Shown piece after piece: positions 1-9,403 of a DNA stretch of 64,000 bases. The stretch covers positions 1 through 64,000 of the forward strand of contig JBMNJC010000020.1 in the NCBI GenBank assembly GCA_050951465.1, in the 5' to 3' direction. A model generated the notes under the pieces. It was not told the origin of the DNA, ran no database searches, and saw only the letters and a list, made by a program, of their open reading frames with translations. How positions within the stretch are numbered: position 1 is the first letter of the stretch; each line of letters begins with the position of its first letter. The DNA comes from JAAZHD01 sp012510895 (GTDB taxonomy: Bacteria > Bacillota > Clostridia > Caldicoprobacterales > DTU083). Position numbers and translations under genes: made by a program.

Positions 1-530
1 TTTTTATCATAGAGTTCCTTATTGCCTGTTATATCTGTGCAGATCTTAAGCATATTAAGATAGTCTTCAAAATGCTCCACATCAAAAAAGGCATGGGCTA
101 TTCCTGACTTCTTAAGTGTCTGGGCCAGCTTTACATGACTATCAATATTGGGAGACAGCAGAACAAAATCCGGGGAGAGGGTAAGCATCTCTTCCAGATT
201 GGGATCCTTTATTGTTCCGATAATTTTTGTGCCTTCAGGCAGTTCCATATTCCTTTCGGTTATAACATCATTGGTTACGCCTACCGGTTCTCCGCCTGCA
301 AGAACCCAAATTTCCGCATAGGAACCTACAAGGGATATTACTCTTGAAGGCTGCTCTTTAAGTTTTACCTGATTCCCCAAAGCGTCTTCGAAACTGTAAA
401 AATAATCCCCGGTCTGAGCCTCAGGCTCTTTTGCACATCCTGTGAATACTGCAGCAAAAAAAGTAATAATCAAAATATAAAAAAAGATACGTCTGATCTT
501 TATATTGTTGTTAAAAAAAGCAAAACCCAT
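1..530 (-). CDS. ABC transporter substrate-binding lipoprotein (BtuF/TroA-like), 3' end cut by window
   Basis: Open reading frame from an ATG at 530, preceded by TAAGGAG, running off the left edge of the window. The N-terminus is basic, then hydrophobic, and ends in a lipobox FTGCAKE, so it is a lipoprotein. The next residues (DALGNQV, then PSRVISL and a segment resembling the start of the helical-backbone fold) fit periplasmic-binding proteins of the cobalamin/ferric-siderophore class. About 176 residues are visible, roughly the N-terminal half. The permease and ATPase partners would lie beyond the left edge. The substrate cannot be fixed from this fragment. Confidence 0.75.
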   Translation of the reverse strand, partial: MGFAFFNNNIKIRRIFFYILIITFFAAVFTGCAKEPEAQTGDYFYSFEDALGNQVKLKEQPSRVISLVGSYAEIWVLAGGEPVGVTNDVITERNMELPEGTKIIGTIKDPNLEEMLTLSPDFVLLSPNIDSHVKLAQTLKKSGIAHAFFDVEHFEDYLNMLKICTDITGNKELYDK

Positions 531-743
531 AGATCTTCTCCTTAAAAGTTAATTAATCAACTTTTATTCTAATACATTGAGCCCGTAAAGTAAAATAAGA
601 TATTGACACAGATAATTAACAAATTCTTTACTTTGCAATAATATTGTGATAACTTGTTAATAGATTTTAATGCATCACTTCAATGCTTGATTAAAGGGAA
701 AACCAGATTCTCAAAGGCCAATCATAAGAAAGGACGTATTAAT

Positions 744-1589
744 ATGATACTCTCATCCGATTTCCATATTCACTCAGAAGCCTCTTATGACGCTAACATA
801 CCGGTGAAAACCATTGTGAAAAGGACCAGGGAACTGAACATAACTGAATTTGGGATTTCAGATCATGTAAATTCCCCGTCATGGCTGCATTATCTGGAAA
901 AATCAAAACAATTATTTTTGGAAAACAAAATACCAGGCTTCCATCTGGGAGTGGAACTGACAGTCATATCAGCTAATCAGGTCCGTTATGACAGGCAGCA
1001 CGGCTCGCTGGAGGGGTTCAGCGAAACATACAGCAATGATGTAATACCGGATATAGATTTGCCCCTTACTTTGGAAGAACTTAATGAAGTCGGCGTAGAA
1101 TATGTTATTGCGGCGGCCCACAGAACTTTTGTTGAGAAAGAAGAAGAATCCTTTATAAAAGACTATCACCGTCAACAAATGTTTCTGGCCCAGGACCCCA
1201 GAGTAACAATTGTAGGACATCCCTGGTGGGTGCCTTTCGAATACAAGGACAGAAACGGGGCCATGACCAGATTTCTTAACTTTGACATTGTCCCCAAAAG
1301 TATGCATGATGAATTTGCCGCAGCCTTAACAGAGAATGGCAAGTTTATGGAAATGAATATAGGCGCATTTCTTCACACGGAAACCCGCCCTGAATCATTT
1401 AAAATGCAGTATGTGGAATTCGTAAGATATATGTTTGAAAAGGGCGTAAAAATCACACTCGGCACAGATCAGCACGGAAAGCAGGTAGAAGGCAGCTATC
1501 TTGACTGGAGAGATATAGCGGAGAAATACTTAAGCAAGGCAGGCTTCACCAAAAAAGATTTTTCCCTGCCTGTAAATAGTGAGGTGTAA
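744..1589 (+). CDS. PHP-domain metal-dependent phosphoesterase
   Basis: I chose the ATG at 744 because AAGAAAGGA sits just upstream; the frame is open further 5' but has no ribosome site there. The 281-residue protein starts with the PHP metal motif HIHSEASYD (HxH) and later has DHVN, AAAHR, GHPWWV and GTDQHGK, all typical metal ligands of the polymerase/histidinol-phosphatase fold. Such enzymes hydrolyse small phosphate esters or, in some groups, act on sugars. The next gene, an oxidoreductase, begins 1 bp downstream of its stop codon, so the two are co-transcribed. A histidinol-phosphatase role is unlikely because no his genes are near. Confidence 0.8.
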   Translation: MILSSDFHIHSEASYDANIPVKTIVKRTRELNITEFGISDHVNSPSWLHYLEKSKQLFLENKIPGFHLGVELTVISANQVRYDRQHGSLEGFSETYSNDVIPDIDLPLTLEELNEVGVEYVIAAAHRTFVEKEEESFIKDYHRQQMFLAQDPRVTIVGHPWWVPFEYKDRNGAMTRFLNFDIVPKSMHDEFAAALTENGKFMEMNIGAFLHTETRPESFKMQYVEFVRYMFEKGVKITLGTDQHGKQVEGSYLDWRDIAEKYLSKAGFTKKDFSLPVNSEV

Positions 1590-1590
1590 C

Positions 1591-2637
1591 ATGGCAAAAC
1601 CTGTTTGCAAAAAGGGAGAATTTAGGTTTTCAGCCATAGGCCTTGATCACGGCCATATCTATGGAATGTGCAGCGGCCTTTTGGACGCAGGCGGGGAGCT
1701 GGTCTCTGTATATGATAAGGATCCTGAAAAGGTTAATAAGTTTCTTAAAACATTTCCGGGTGCCAAAGCTGCCGCTTCCATGGAAGAGGTCATAAGCGAT
1801 CCTTCCATTCAGCTCATTGCATGCGCTTCAATCCCCATTCACCGAAGCTCCATGGGCGCCAGGGCAATGCTTGCCGGTAAAGACTTCTTTGCCGACAAGC
1901 CGGCTTTTGTTACATTGGAGCAGGTTGAAGAATGCAGAAAGGTATGCAGGGAAACCGGAAGGAAGTTTTTTGTATACTACAGCGAACGGCTGCATGTAGA
2001 ATCAGCTGTTTATGCAGAAAAACTAATAAAAGAAGGGGCTATCGGCAGAGTAATACATATGGACGGCTTCGGTCCCCACAGGCATAATCCGGGAATACGC
2101 CCAGAATGGTTCTATGACAAATCCAATTATGGAGGCATAATTTGCGATATTGCCTCCCACCAGTTTGATCAGTTCCTGCATTATACCGGTGCCAAAAAGG
2201 CAACGGTAGACTTTGCGCGAACCGCTAATTATAACAATCCCCGGTATCCTGAATTTGAAGATTTCGGAGAAGTGATACTTACTGCAGACAACGGAGCAAC
2301 CTGCCATATCCGGGTGGATTGGTTTACCCCTGATGCACTTCCTGTGTGGGGCGACGGGCGGACATTTATTATCGGAACGGAAGGATATATGGAACTTAGA
2401 AAAAATATCAATATCGGTATTAGCAACTCCGGAAACCATATTTACCTTTGCAATCAAAAAGAATGCAAATACATAGATGCAAGCAATACTGTCGGATTTC
2501 CCTTCTTTGGCCGTCTGATCCGCGATTGTCTGGATCGTACTGAAACCGCTATGACCCAGGAGCATGCATTCTACGCAATGGAGCTGGCCATTAAGGCGCA
2601 AAACATGGCACAGTTTAATGATTTCCTGCTCCGCTGA
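1591..2637 (+). CDS. Gfo/Idh/MocA family oxidoreductase
   Basis: Starts at ATG 1591, with AGTGAGGTG upstream at the end of the preceding gene. The 348-residue product has an N-terminal Rossmann segment (IGLDHGHIYGMCSG, atypical glycine spacing), the ADKPAFVTLEQ segment matching the EKP-type catalytic loop with D in place of E, and a C-terminal substrate domain containing DIASHQFDQFLHY with the expected histidine. It probably oxidises or epimerises a sugar or cyclitol using NAD(P). Together with the PHP hydrolase it forms a two-gene unit. Its stop overlaps the end of the convergent SGNH lipoprotein gene by 23 bp. Confidence 0.85.
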   Translation: MAKPVCKKGEFRFSAIGLDHGHIYGMCSGLLDAGGELVSVYDKDPEKVNKFLKTFPGAKAAASMEEVISDPSIQLIACASIPIHRSSMGARAMLAGKDFFADKPAFVTLEQVEECRKVCRETGRKFFVYYSERLHVESAVYAEKLIKEGAIGRVIHMDGFGPHRHNPGIRPEWFYDKSNYGGIICDIASHQFDQFLHYTGAKKATVDFARTANYNNPRYPEFEDFGEVILTADNGATCHIRVDWFTPDALPVWGDGRTFIIGTEGYMELRKNINIGISNSGNHIYLCNQKECKYIDASNTVGFPFFGRLIRDCLDRTETAMTQEHAFYAMELAIKAQNMAQFNDFLLR

Positions 2638-3601
2638 TTTGTTGTTTGGTATGACTTCTTAAATAATCAATCCATGGCTCAACAGCCCTTTTTGACAGGT
2701 GCACGTAATTATCCATTGAGTACCTGGACGCAAGATGACCGGAGTTGTTTTTAAATATGCTGGCCACATCCAGGAAATAGCACTGATTCTCTGCACTCCA
2801 TTCAAGCATTTTTTTGTTGAACTTATCTATATTGGCATTGTTAAGTTTCTTCTTCTGGCCCCTTCTTGACATAGGGGGAATGGATTGTATGTAGATTTCA
2901 GCATCAGGGCTTTTTTCCCGGATGCGGCTGATCAGCTCCGCATAGTTCTCAACCGCTTTATCAACACCTTTTGCTATATCGTTGGTGCCAAGGCATATAA
3001 AGACCTTCTTAAAGCCATAGCAGGCAACGAAATTCTCTACATGCCACTTTCTGCCCCCATATTCCGGGTGTACAGCATCCTCCTGATCCAAAGGGGCCAG
3101 CGAAAATTGGAGACTATAGCCCACTGCGGTTAATATCTTTGCCTTGCCTAAATAATTACTGTCCTCCTGGCGCTTTTTATCAACATACTTTTTCAGAGTG
3201 AAGGTGTTAGAGTCGCCAACAAATACAGCATCATCAAAATAGCTCATGGGCTGCATTTCACCTCTGGGCAAAAGGCCGTAAGCGGCTGGTTCCTCGGTTT
3301 CCGTTTTATTAACTTCATCATCCCGGAGTTCTTCAGTTTCATTCAGTGGTTCTGCTGATTCCGGCGGCTGCTCTGATATGTATTCTTTCTGATTTGTTGC
3401 GGCCTCTTCACGCGGCCGAACTGTTGGGGCCGGCGCAGGTGTTATTCTTTCTGCACCTGTTTGTTCCTGTGGATTGTCAATCTCCCCTTCCCTGTTCTGC
3501 TGCGCTATGCTGGCAGGAGACTGCTCGGCACAGCCGATAAGAAAGGGTATAAATAACAGACATACAAATATGCAGATGATGGCCTTATTCCCACTTATCA
3601 A
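2615..3601 (-). CDS. SGNH/GDSL-hydrolase lipoprotein
   Basis: A 328-residue protein with signal peptide and lipobox LIGCAEQ, followed by a Pro/Glu/Thr-rich low-complexity linker (about residues 25-115) and an SGNH-type hydrolase domain. VFVGDSNTF is block I with the catalytic serine, CLGTNDI is block III with the catalytic asparagine region, and the C-terminal YVHLSKRA carries the expected histidine. Extracellular proteins of this design are often de-acylases or esterases acting on cell-wall glycans. It is convergent with, and overlaps, the oxidoreductase gene. Confidence 0.8.
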   Translation of the reverse strand: MISGNKAIICIFVCLLFIPFLIGCAEQSPASIAQQNREGEIDNPQEQTGAERITPAPAPTVRPREEAATNQKEYISEQPPESAEPLNETEELRDDEVNKTETEEPAAYGLLPRGEMQPMSYFDDAVFVGDSNTFTLKKYVDKKRQEDSNYLGKAKILTAVGYSLQFSLAPLDQEDAVHPEYGGRKWHVENFVACYGFKKVFICLGTNDIAKGVDKAVENYAELISRIREKSPDAEIYIQSIPPMSRRGQKKKLNNANIDKFNKKMLEWSAENQCYFLDVASIFKNNSGHLASRYSMDNYVHLSKRAVEPWIDYLRSHTKQQISGAGNH

Positions 3602-4007
3602 AGTAAAACCCCCCTGTTGATACCATTTTTACCTATTATACACTAAAAAAATAAAATATACATAAATTTTAGGTGAATTTTGGAATCCTATGCGGAATCA
3701 TAAATTATTTAAACTTTTTTTGCTTTCCGGAAGGATTTTTCGAATCCATGCAGAATGCTATAGAGCCGAAAGAATTTAGGAGGAATATAATGCTTGTATT
3801 GCTGCATATCAGAACGCTTCAGACAGTTTCAGTTTTCTTCATAATGAGAGTCTCAGCGGCATACACATTAGAAGTAAGATATAGTAAAAGCGTTTACAAA
3901 AGATTATTACATTGATTGAACAAAAGATGACTTAGTTATTCTTTTTTGGGTATAATTTTTATATAGTATACAATACATATTAAATAAAGAATATAGGAGG
4001 TTAAATC
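3602..4007. other. AT-rich intergenic region upstream of the pilin gene
   Basis: About 400 bases without a convincing gene. One 80-codon reading frame (3673-3915) has no ribosome site and no recognisable composition. A TATAAT at about 3950 could be the -10 of the pilin promoter. I looked for a cyclic-di-GMP riboswitch here and did not find its conserved segments. Confidence 0.4.
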
Positions 4008-4301
4008 ATGAACAAATTGTTAAGGAAAAAACTCAACAAAAAGGGTTTCACCCTGATCGAGCTCATTGTGGTTATTGCTATACTGGGGATTCTGGCTGTT
4101 ATTCTTATTCCTAGGTTTACAGGAATGAGAGAGAATGCTAACGTTAGAGCAGTAGAAGCTAACTTAAGGAACTTACAATCAGCTGTTGAGTTTTATGCTG
4201 CAGAAAATAACAAAGATGTAGAAAAAATAACAATAAATTCTGATGATGAAGGCGATGATGGTGAAGCGATGATGGTGAAGGCGATGTTAAAGGTGAACTA
4301 G
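4008..4301 (+). CDS. Type IV pilin-like protein, truncated by frameshift (remnant continues to 4475)
   Basis: AGGAGG at about 3996 precedes ATG 4008. The protein opens with a prepilin leader and transmembrane helix (KKGFTLIELIVVIAILGIL), with processing expected between G and F and the usual Glu+5, then an alpha-helical stretch typical of type IV pilins. The frame leaves the coding path inside an Asp/Gly/Glu repeat near 4262. Restoring one G continues through GELEDILGSWPQGPGG. A second shift near 4410 then leads to ALSREVQYGPKG and a stop at 4475. The encoded 97 residues therefore lack the globular domain. No other pilus assembly gene is adjacent. Confidence 0.75.
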   Translation: MNKLLRKKLNKKGFTLIELIVVIAILGILAVILIPRFTGMRENANVRAVEANLRNLQSAVEFYAAENNKDVEKITINSDDEGDDGEAMMVKAMLKVN

Positions 4302-4643
4302 AAGATATTTTGGGATCATGGCCACAAGGCCCCGGCGGAACAACATATTCTGTTAGTAGAGGCATAGCACAAGCAGATGTTGATGAAAGTATAGCCTGGC
4401 CTAGGTGCATTAAGTAGAGAAGTTCAATACGGGCCCAAAGGCATTGAGGATGATAGTGGGCCTCCCGGAACCTGATTTTAAGACAAGCGAATGACCATGT
4501 GAACCTGAATATAGAGTCAACATTGGTTGGCTCTATTATATTTTATCCTCTATAACTCTACAGGCAGTAGTTAATCTGAGAAAAGGGACTAAATGAATTA
4601 CTAGACACTGTTAAACTTTGCTTGTAAATCTACTTTAATTAAT

Positions 4644-4676
4644 AAACCGCTTAATCCTTACGGATAAGCGGTTTTT
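4644..4676 (+). terminator. Rho-independent terminator after the pilin gene
   Basis: Inverted repeat AAACCGCTTA...TAAGCGGTTTTT with a short loop and a T-run on the plus strand, lying between the pilin remnant and the convergent tRNA-Pro. Confidence 0.75.
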
Positions 4677-4678
4677 CT

Positions 4679-4755
4679 TGGTCTGGGTGAGAGGATTTGA
4701 ACCTCCGGCCTCTTGAACCCCATTCAAGCACGCTACCAAACTGCGCCACACCCAG
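4679..4755 (-). tRNA. tRNA-Pro (anticodon GGG)
   Basis: Minus-strand cloverleaf. The acceptor stem CTGGGTG pairs with CACCCAG, the anticodon arm is CTTGA-ATGGGGT-TCAAG giving anticodon GGG, the T-arm contains GGTTCAAATCC, and CCA is encoded at the 3' end. Confidence 0.95.
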
Positions 4756-4810
4756 TTATAACGACCGAGTATTATATTACTACATTAATAAGAAAAAATC
4801 AAGCGGTTTT

Positions 4811-5299
4811 TTAGTTAATCTGATCCATGCCTTCATGTTCCCTTATAAAGTCATTATATTTCCTAAGTATTTCGGGATGTCTTTGCATAAAAAGATTAAA
4901 CAGTATCATCTTTTCATAGGTTTCCATGCTTATGTTATGTTCGATCATCTCAGTATCCATCAGGGTTTCCTTAACGCCTAAATGCTTAAGGAATGTTTCA
5001 ACAGTAATATGACGTTTTAACAGAAATGCACCCATTTCCTTTCCCTTATCCGTAAGCTGAATTACACCATATTTCTCATAATTTATCAACTTTCTTGCTT
5101 TCAGCTTTTCCACCACTCTGCTGACAGAAGGAGCCTGGACATTTAAAAGTTCAGCTAATGTGTTAATCCTTACATAACCATTCTTTAGGCATATGCGGTA
5201 AATCATTTCCATATAGTCTTCCATGCTGGAAGTCAGCATTTTATTTCTTCTTTTAAGCGTCTGATATCCGCGCACCGTATAGAAATTATTGCTGCCCAT
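4811..5299 (-). CDS. DtxR/MntR-family metal-dependent transcriptional regulator
   Basis: A 162-residue protein starting at ATG 5299 behind AAAGGAG. The N-terminal winged helix (MEDYMEMIYRI, then NVQAPSVSRVVEKLKARKLI) and the following dimerisation/metal domain (HITVETFLKHLGV, EHNIS) match the DtxR/MntR family of Fe(II)/Mn(II)-responsive repressors. It lacks the C-terminal SH3-like domain, as MntR-type proteins do. It is divergent from feoAB with a palindrome in the shared intergenic region, so control of ferrous iron uptake is the likely job. Confidence 0.9.
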   Translation of the reverse strand: MGSNNFYTVRGYQTLKRRNKMLTSSMEDYMEMIYRICLKNGYVRINTLAELLNVQAPSVSRVVEKLKARKLINYEKYGVIQLTDKGKEMGAFLLKRHITVETFLKHLGVKETLMDTEMIEHNISMETYEKMILFNLFMQRHPEILRKYNDFIREHEGMDQIN

Positions 5300-5369
5300 A
5301 ATAATACTCCTTTATATATTGACATAACTCATAGGTCACTCATACATGCCGGCGGTCATATATTACCCA

Positions 5370-5388
5370 TAGGTAACAAATTTACCTA
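5370..5388. promoter_or_regulatory. Putative DtxR-family operator upstream of feoAB
   Basis: Perfect 19-bp inverted repeat TAGGTAA-N5-TTACCTA in the divergent intergenic region between the regulator and feoA. Length and symmetry match DtxR/IdeR/MntR operators, which carry TTAGG-type half sites. The assignment of this site to the adjacent regulator is inference. Confidence 0.6.
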
Positions 5389-5443
5389 ATGCTACTTTAT
5401 GAACAAGATAGTAAATAAGTTAAATATATCGGAGGTTAATTTT

Positions 5444-5692
5444 ATGAATGACAGACTGATACCGCTTAATTTACTGCCCCTTGGACAGTTTGGAAGGGTA
5501 AGAAGGTTAAGCGCCGGAGGCAGCAAAAGAAGAAGACTTCTGGATCTGGGCTTAATACAAGGGACTCAGGTTGAAGCCCTGTGCAAAAGCCCCTCCGGAG
5601 ACCCCACTGCTTATCAGATACGCGGTGCAGTCATTGCGCTGCGCTCTGAAGAAGCCTCATGCATCATGATGGAAGCATTGAAGGAGGAGTAA
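5444..5692 (+). CDS. feoA: Ferrous iron transport protein A
   Basis: I chose ATG 5444 because GGAGGT lies at 5431; an upstream in-frame ATG at 5399 lacks a ribosome site. The 82-residue protein has the small SH3-like FeoA domain (PLGQFGRVRRLSAGGSKRRR, then LLDLGLIQGTQVEAL), and the length is normal. FeoA is a cytoplasmic accessory protein that regulates FeoB GTPase activity. The feoB start codon lies 1 bp after its stop. Confidence 0.9.
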   Translation: MNDRLIPLNLLPLGQFGRVRRLSAGGSKRRRLLDLGLIQGTQVEALCKSPSGDPTAYQIRGAVIALRSEEASCIMMEALKEE

Positions 5693-5693
5693 A

Positions 5694-7838
5694 ATGGGCC
5701 TGACGAAGCAGTCCACCGGACATAATGCACTAAAAGAAATGTTCCAGGTGAAGTCCGATTCACCTTATGATTTTATAGTTGCCTTGGCAGGCAACCCGAA
5801 CACGGGTAAGAGTACTGTTTTTAATCAGCTGACGGGATTGAACCAGCATACAGGAAACTGGCCGGGTAAAACTGTTACCAATGCTCAGGGCAATTTCACT
5901 TATAAAAATAAAAAATTCATACTGGTAGATCTGCCGGGAACCTATTCACTCTTTGCCGGCTCGGCAGAAGAAGAAACAGCCAGGGATTTCATTTGTTTTG
6001 GCAAACCTTCTGCTGTTGTGGTTGTGGCAGATGCCACCTGCCTGGAAAGAAATCTTAATTTAGTTCTGCAGATCATGGAAATCACTGATAAGGTAATTCT
6101 ATGTGTAAATCTGATGGATGAAGCTAAGCGAAAGAAAATCGATATCGATTTAAGCCTTTTATCCAGAAAACTTGGTGTGCCTGTAGTCGGTACCAGTGCC
6201 AGAAGCGGCCAGGGGCTTGAAAAACTAAGGGAAACAATTTATAAAACAGCTCATGGTGAAATACAGCCTGCACCGGTCAAATTGGAATACAGCAGGGAAA
6301 TCGAAAAGGCCATAGAAGAACTGACATATACTATTGAGACAGCAGCAGGTATAAGCATTAACAGCCGCTGGACAGCACTTCGCCTGCTTGATGGCGATCC
6401 TGCCATACAAAAATCTATAAATGACTTCCTTGGATTCAGCCTGCTTGAAAATAAGGAAATTGTCCAAAAGCTAAATAAAGCAAGACTCATGCTCAAAGAG
6501 AATAATATGAACACCGACAGCGTGAAAGATCAATTGGTATACACCATTGTTCGTAAAGCTGAGGAATTGGCTGAAGAGACAGTCACCTTTCATAACAAGG
6601 ATTACAATCAAATGGACAGAAAAATTGATAATATACTGACATCAAAGGCCTTTGGTTTTCCTATTATGCTGGGGCTGCTGGGCGTTATTTTCTGGCTGAC
6701 AGTTCAGGGAGCCAACTATCCTTCTGAGGTCCTGGCAGGAGTTTTTGCGTTTATTGAGAGAAAGCTTACAGACTTTTTTTTAAGTACAGGTGCTCCCGAC
6801 TGGATTTATGGAATCTTAGTACAGGGAATGTATAAAACACTGGCATGGGTTGTTTCAGTAATGCTGCCCCCTATGGCAATTTTTTTCCCCCTGTTTACGC
6901 TTTTGGAGGATCTGGGTTACCTTCCCAGGGTTGCCTTTAACCTGGATAACTTTTTTAAACGGGCATGTGCTCACGGCAAACAGGCACTCACCATGTGTAT
7001 GGGCTTTGGATGCAATGCGGCAGGTGTTATCGCCTGCAGGATTATAGATTCCCCCAGGGAAAGGCTGATAGCCATTATTACCAATAACTTTGTTCCCTGC
7101 AACGGCCGTTTCCCCATCCTTATAACTTTATCCGCCATATTTATTGCAGGTTCAGGTTTGTTTTCCTCTTTCTTCGCAGTCCTTGTCGTACTGGGAGTTA
7201 TAGTCTTTGGAGTATTAATGACCCTCTTTTTATCTAAGCTGCTGTCAAAAACAATACTTAAGGGAATGCCATCCTCCTTTACCCTGGAACTTCCCCCTTA
7301 CAGAAAACCGCAGGCAGGCAGAATCATTATTCGTTCCATATTAGACAGAACCTTATTTGTCTTAGGCCGAGCTGTTATGGTTGCAGCACCGGCCGGCCTT
7401 GTTATCTGGATTATGGCAAATATAAGCATAGAAGGCATGAGCCTGTTAAGCCGCTGCGCCTCTCTCCTTCAGCCCTTTGGGAATGCCATAGGCATGGACG
7501 GATATATTCTGATGGCCTTTATTTTAGGACTGCCTGCCAATGAAATTGTCATTCCAATACTGATTATGAGCTATATGTCCACAGGAGTAATGATGGAACT
7601 TGACAGTCTGGATGCCCTTAAGAACCTTCTGGTGAATAACGGATGGACCTGGCTTACTGCAGTAAATGTTATGATCTTTACGTTGCTTCATTTTCCATGC
7701 GGAACTACCCTCCTGACCATAAAAAAAGAGACCCAAAGCAAAAAATGGTCTCTTGTATCTTTTCTTGTTCCTACGGTTTCAGGTATCCTGGTATGTTTTG
7801 CCCTGACTCAGATCGTCAGATTGGCAGGGCTTGTTTAA
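5694..7838 (+). CDS. feoB: Ferrous iron transport protein B
   Basis: A 714-residue membrane protein that imports Fe(II). The N-terminal G domain shows P-loop GNPNTGKS (residues 33-40), DLPG (79-82) and NLMDEAKRK (G4). A helical GDI region follows, then the polytopic membrane domain from about residue 315 with the conserved CMGFGCNAAG and VPCNGR segments that carry functional cysteines. It is somewhat shorter than the E. coli protein but complete for a clostridial FeoB. AAGGAGG precedes the ATG, and the gene is translationally close to feoA. Confidence 0.95.
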   Translation: MGLTKQSTGHNALKEMFQVKSDSPYDFIVALAGNPNTGKSTVFNQLTGLNQHTGNWPGKTVTNAQGNFTYKNKKFILVDLPGTYSLFAGSAEEETARDFICFGKPSAVVVVADATCLERNLNLVLQIMEITDKVILCVNLMDEAKRKKIDIDLSLLSRKLGVPVVGTSARSGQGLEKLRETIYKTAHGEIQPAPVKLEYSREIEKAIEELTYTIETAAGISINSRWTALRLLDGDPAIQKSINDFLGFSLLENKEIVQKLNKARLMLKENNMNTDSVKDQLVYTIVRKAEELAEETVTFHNKDYNQMDRKIDNILTSKAFGFPIMLGLLGVIFWLTVQGANYPSEVLAGVFAFIERKLTDFFLSTGAPDWIYGILVQGMYKTLAWVVSVMLPPMAIFFPLFTLLEDLGYLPRVAFNLDNFFKRACAHGKQALTMCMGFGCNAAGVIACRIIDSPRERLIAIITNNFVPCNGRFPILITLSAIFIAGSGLFSSFFAVLVVLGVIVFGVLMTLFLSKLLSKTILKGMPSSFTLELPPYRKPQAGRIIIRSILDRTLFVLGRAVMVAAPAGLVIWIMANISIEGMSLLSRCASLLQPFGNAIGMDGYILMAFILGLPANEIVIPILIMSYMSTGVMMELDSLDALKNLLVNNGWTWLTAVNVMIFTLLHFPCGTTLLTIKKETQSKKWSLVSFLVPTVSGILVCFALTQIVRLAGLV

Positions 7839-7843
7839 ACCGA

Positions 7844-9295
7844 CTAGATTTCCCCCACATCCGGTTTCAGGTCGCTGGTTTCATTCTCTGCCATCCCGTC
7901 AGCTTTCTGCCTAAACTCGCGCAACGCCTTCTTTCTCCAAGTGCCCTTTGCATAAATAAAGGAATTTATCAGGGCGCCGCTTATCCAGGCAATAAGCAGG
8001 GAAATAAAAATGGATTCAGGACGTCCATTGGGGTATGCAGAACTTCTGGTAAGGTATGCAAGTCCATAGGCAATGGGAACTCGTATGGCAATAGTGGTAA
8101 TCATTGAAATCCACATTGGTGTGACGGTATCACCCGCTCCCCTCATTATACCTGAGAGTACCTGAGTAACAGCCATTGCCACATATCCCACAGCCAGAAT
8201 GCTCATCATCCTCATGCCTAAATCAACCAGTTCTACAGTATCAGTGAATATAGGTATCAAATACCTGCCAAGCAGCAATATTACAGCTGTTATGCCGGCC
8301 GCTGTACTGACAGCCAGTTTCAGACCTGAGCGCATGCCTTCCTTTACCCTGTCCAGATTTCCGGCACCTACATTCTGTCCTGTATAGGTTGTCATTGCCA
8401 TTCCATATGAGAAATTGGGCATCATGGCAAAACCATCCACCCGCATTACAATAACATTGCAGGCAATAATCATTTCTCCAAAACTGTTGGTGAGAGACTG
8501 AACCGTAACCATGGCGAGGGAGAAGATAGCCTGTGTCAGACCGGAAGGCAAGCCCAGTTTGACAAGCCGGACTGTAAACTCTTTTACCGGCTTGAAGTAC
8601 TTAAGCCTTATATCAAATAAATGACTCATTTTCTTCAGTTTAAGAAAACAAAGAACAGCTGAAAACGCCTGGGCGATGACAGTTGCCAGAGCAACGCCGG
8701 GAACCCCCATATTAAACTTGGCAACAAACCAGATATCAAGCACCACATTAAGCGCTGTTGAAACGAGCAGAAAGAGCAGGGCTGAAAGAGAATCTCCCAA
8801 TCCTCTAAGCACACCTGACAGGATATTATAGAAAGAAAAGCCTGCAGCGCCTAGGAAGAAAATATTTAAGTAGTCTTCACACCAGTCAATAATGGAGGCC
8901 GGTGTATTGAGTAAATTAAGCAAAGGCCGGCTGACCAGCGGACCGACTATCATGACGACAAAAGACGCAATCACTGTCAGCGTCATGCTGACACCAATAG
9001 TACGGGACAATTTCTCCCTGTCCTTGGCGCCAAAGTACTGGGAAACCATTATTCCGGTGCCGGTTGAAACGCCCACAAAAAGCACCAACAGCAGATGAAG
9101 GATAGGCCCTGCACTGCCAACCGCAGCCAAAGCATTATCACCTATATACCGGCCCACTATTATGGAGTCTGCTGTATTGTAAAACTGCTGCGCAATATTA
9201 CCTATTAAAAGCGGTATGGAAAATTCCAGTATTCTCTTCCAGGGTGCACCTTTCGTCATATCCCTGGCTGTAAAGATTGATGACAACTTAGCCAT
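7844..9295 (-). CDS. MATE-family multidrug/Na+ antiporter
   Basis: A 483-residue protein with about 12 hydrophobic segments in two related halves. Family features include the N-terminal PLLIGNIAQQFYNTADSIIVGRYIG segment and repeated GLGDS / GAGDTVTP motifs. MATE proteins export cationic compounds in exchange for Na+ or H+. It is convergent with feoB with only 5 bp between stops. AGAGGGA precedes the ATG. The real substrate is unknown. Confidence 0.9.
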   Translation of the reverse strand: MAKLSSIFTARDMTKGAPWKRILEFSIPLLIGNIAQQFYNTADSIIVGRYIGDNALAAVGSAGPILHLLLVLFVGVSTGTGIMVSQYFGAKDREKLSRTIGVSMTLTVIASFVVMIVGPLVSRPLLNLLNTPASIIDWCEDYLNIFFLGAAGFSFYNILSGVLRGLGDSLSALLFLLVSTALNVVLDIWFVAKFNMGVPGVALATVIAQAFSAVLCFLKLKKMSHLFDIRLKYFKPVKEFTVRLVKLGLPSGLTQAIFSLAMVTVQSLTNSFGEMIIACNVIVMRVDGFAMMPNFSYGMAMTTYTGQNVGAGNLDRVKEGMRSGLKLAVSTAAGITAVILLLGRYLIPIFTDTVELVDLGMRMMSILAVGYVAMAVTQVLSGIMRGAGDTVTPMWISMITTIAIRVPIAYGLAYLTRSSAYPNGRPESIFISLLIAWISGALINSFIYAKGTWRKKALREFRQKADGMAENETSDLKPDVGEI

Positions 9296-9403
9296 TTGAT
9301 CCCTCTGTTTCTTAAGTATTATAAAATCTTCTCCATTTTATATTATCTCTGAAAATTTGTATAGCTGTTTTTTAAACATAAAGCAAAATTATAAAACTAA
9401 GTA

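Noticed and set aside
3673..3915. 80-codon frame before the pilin gene
   Set aside because: No ribosome site, unusual composition and no similarity that I can see.
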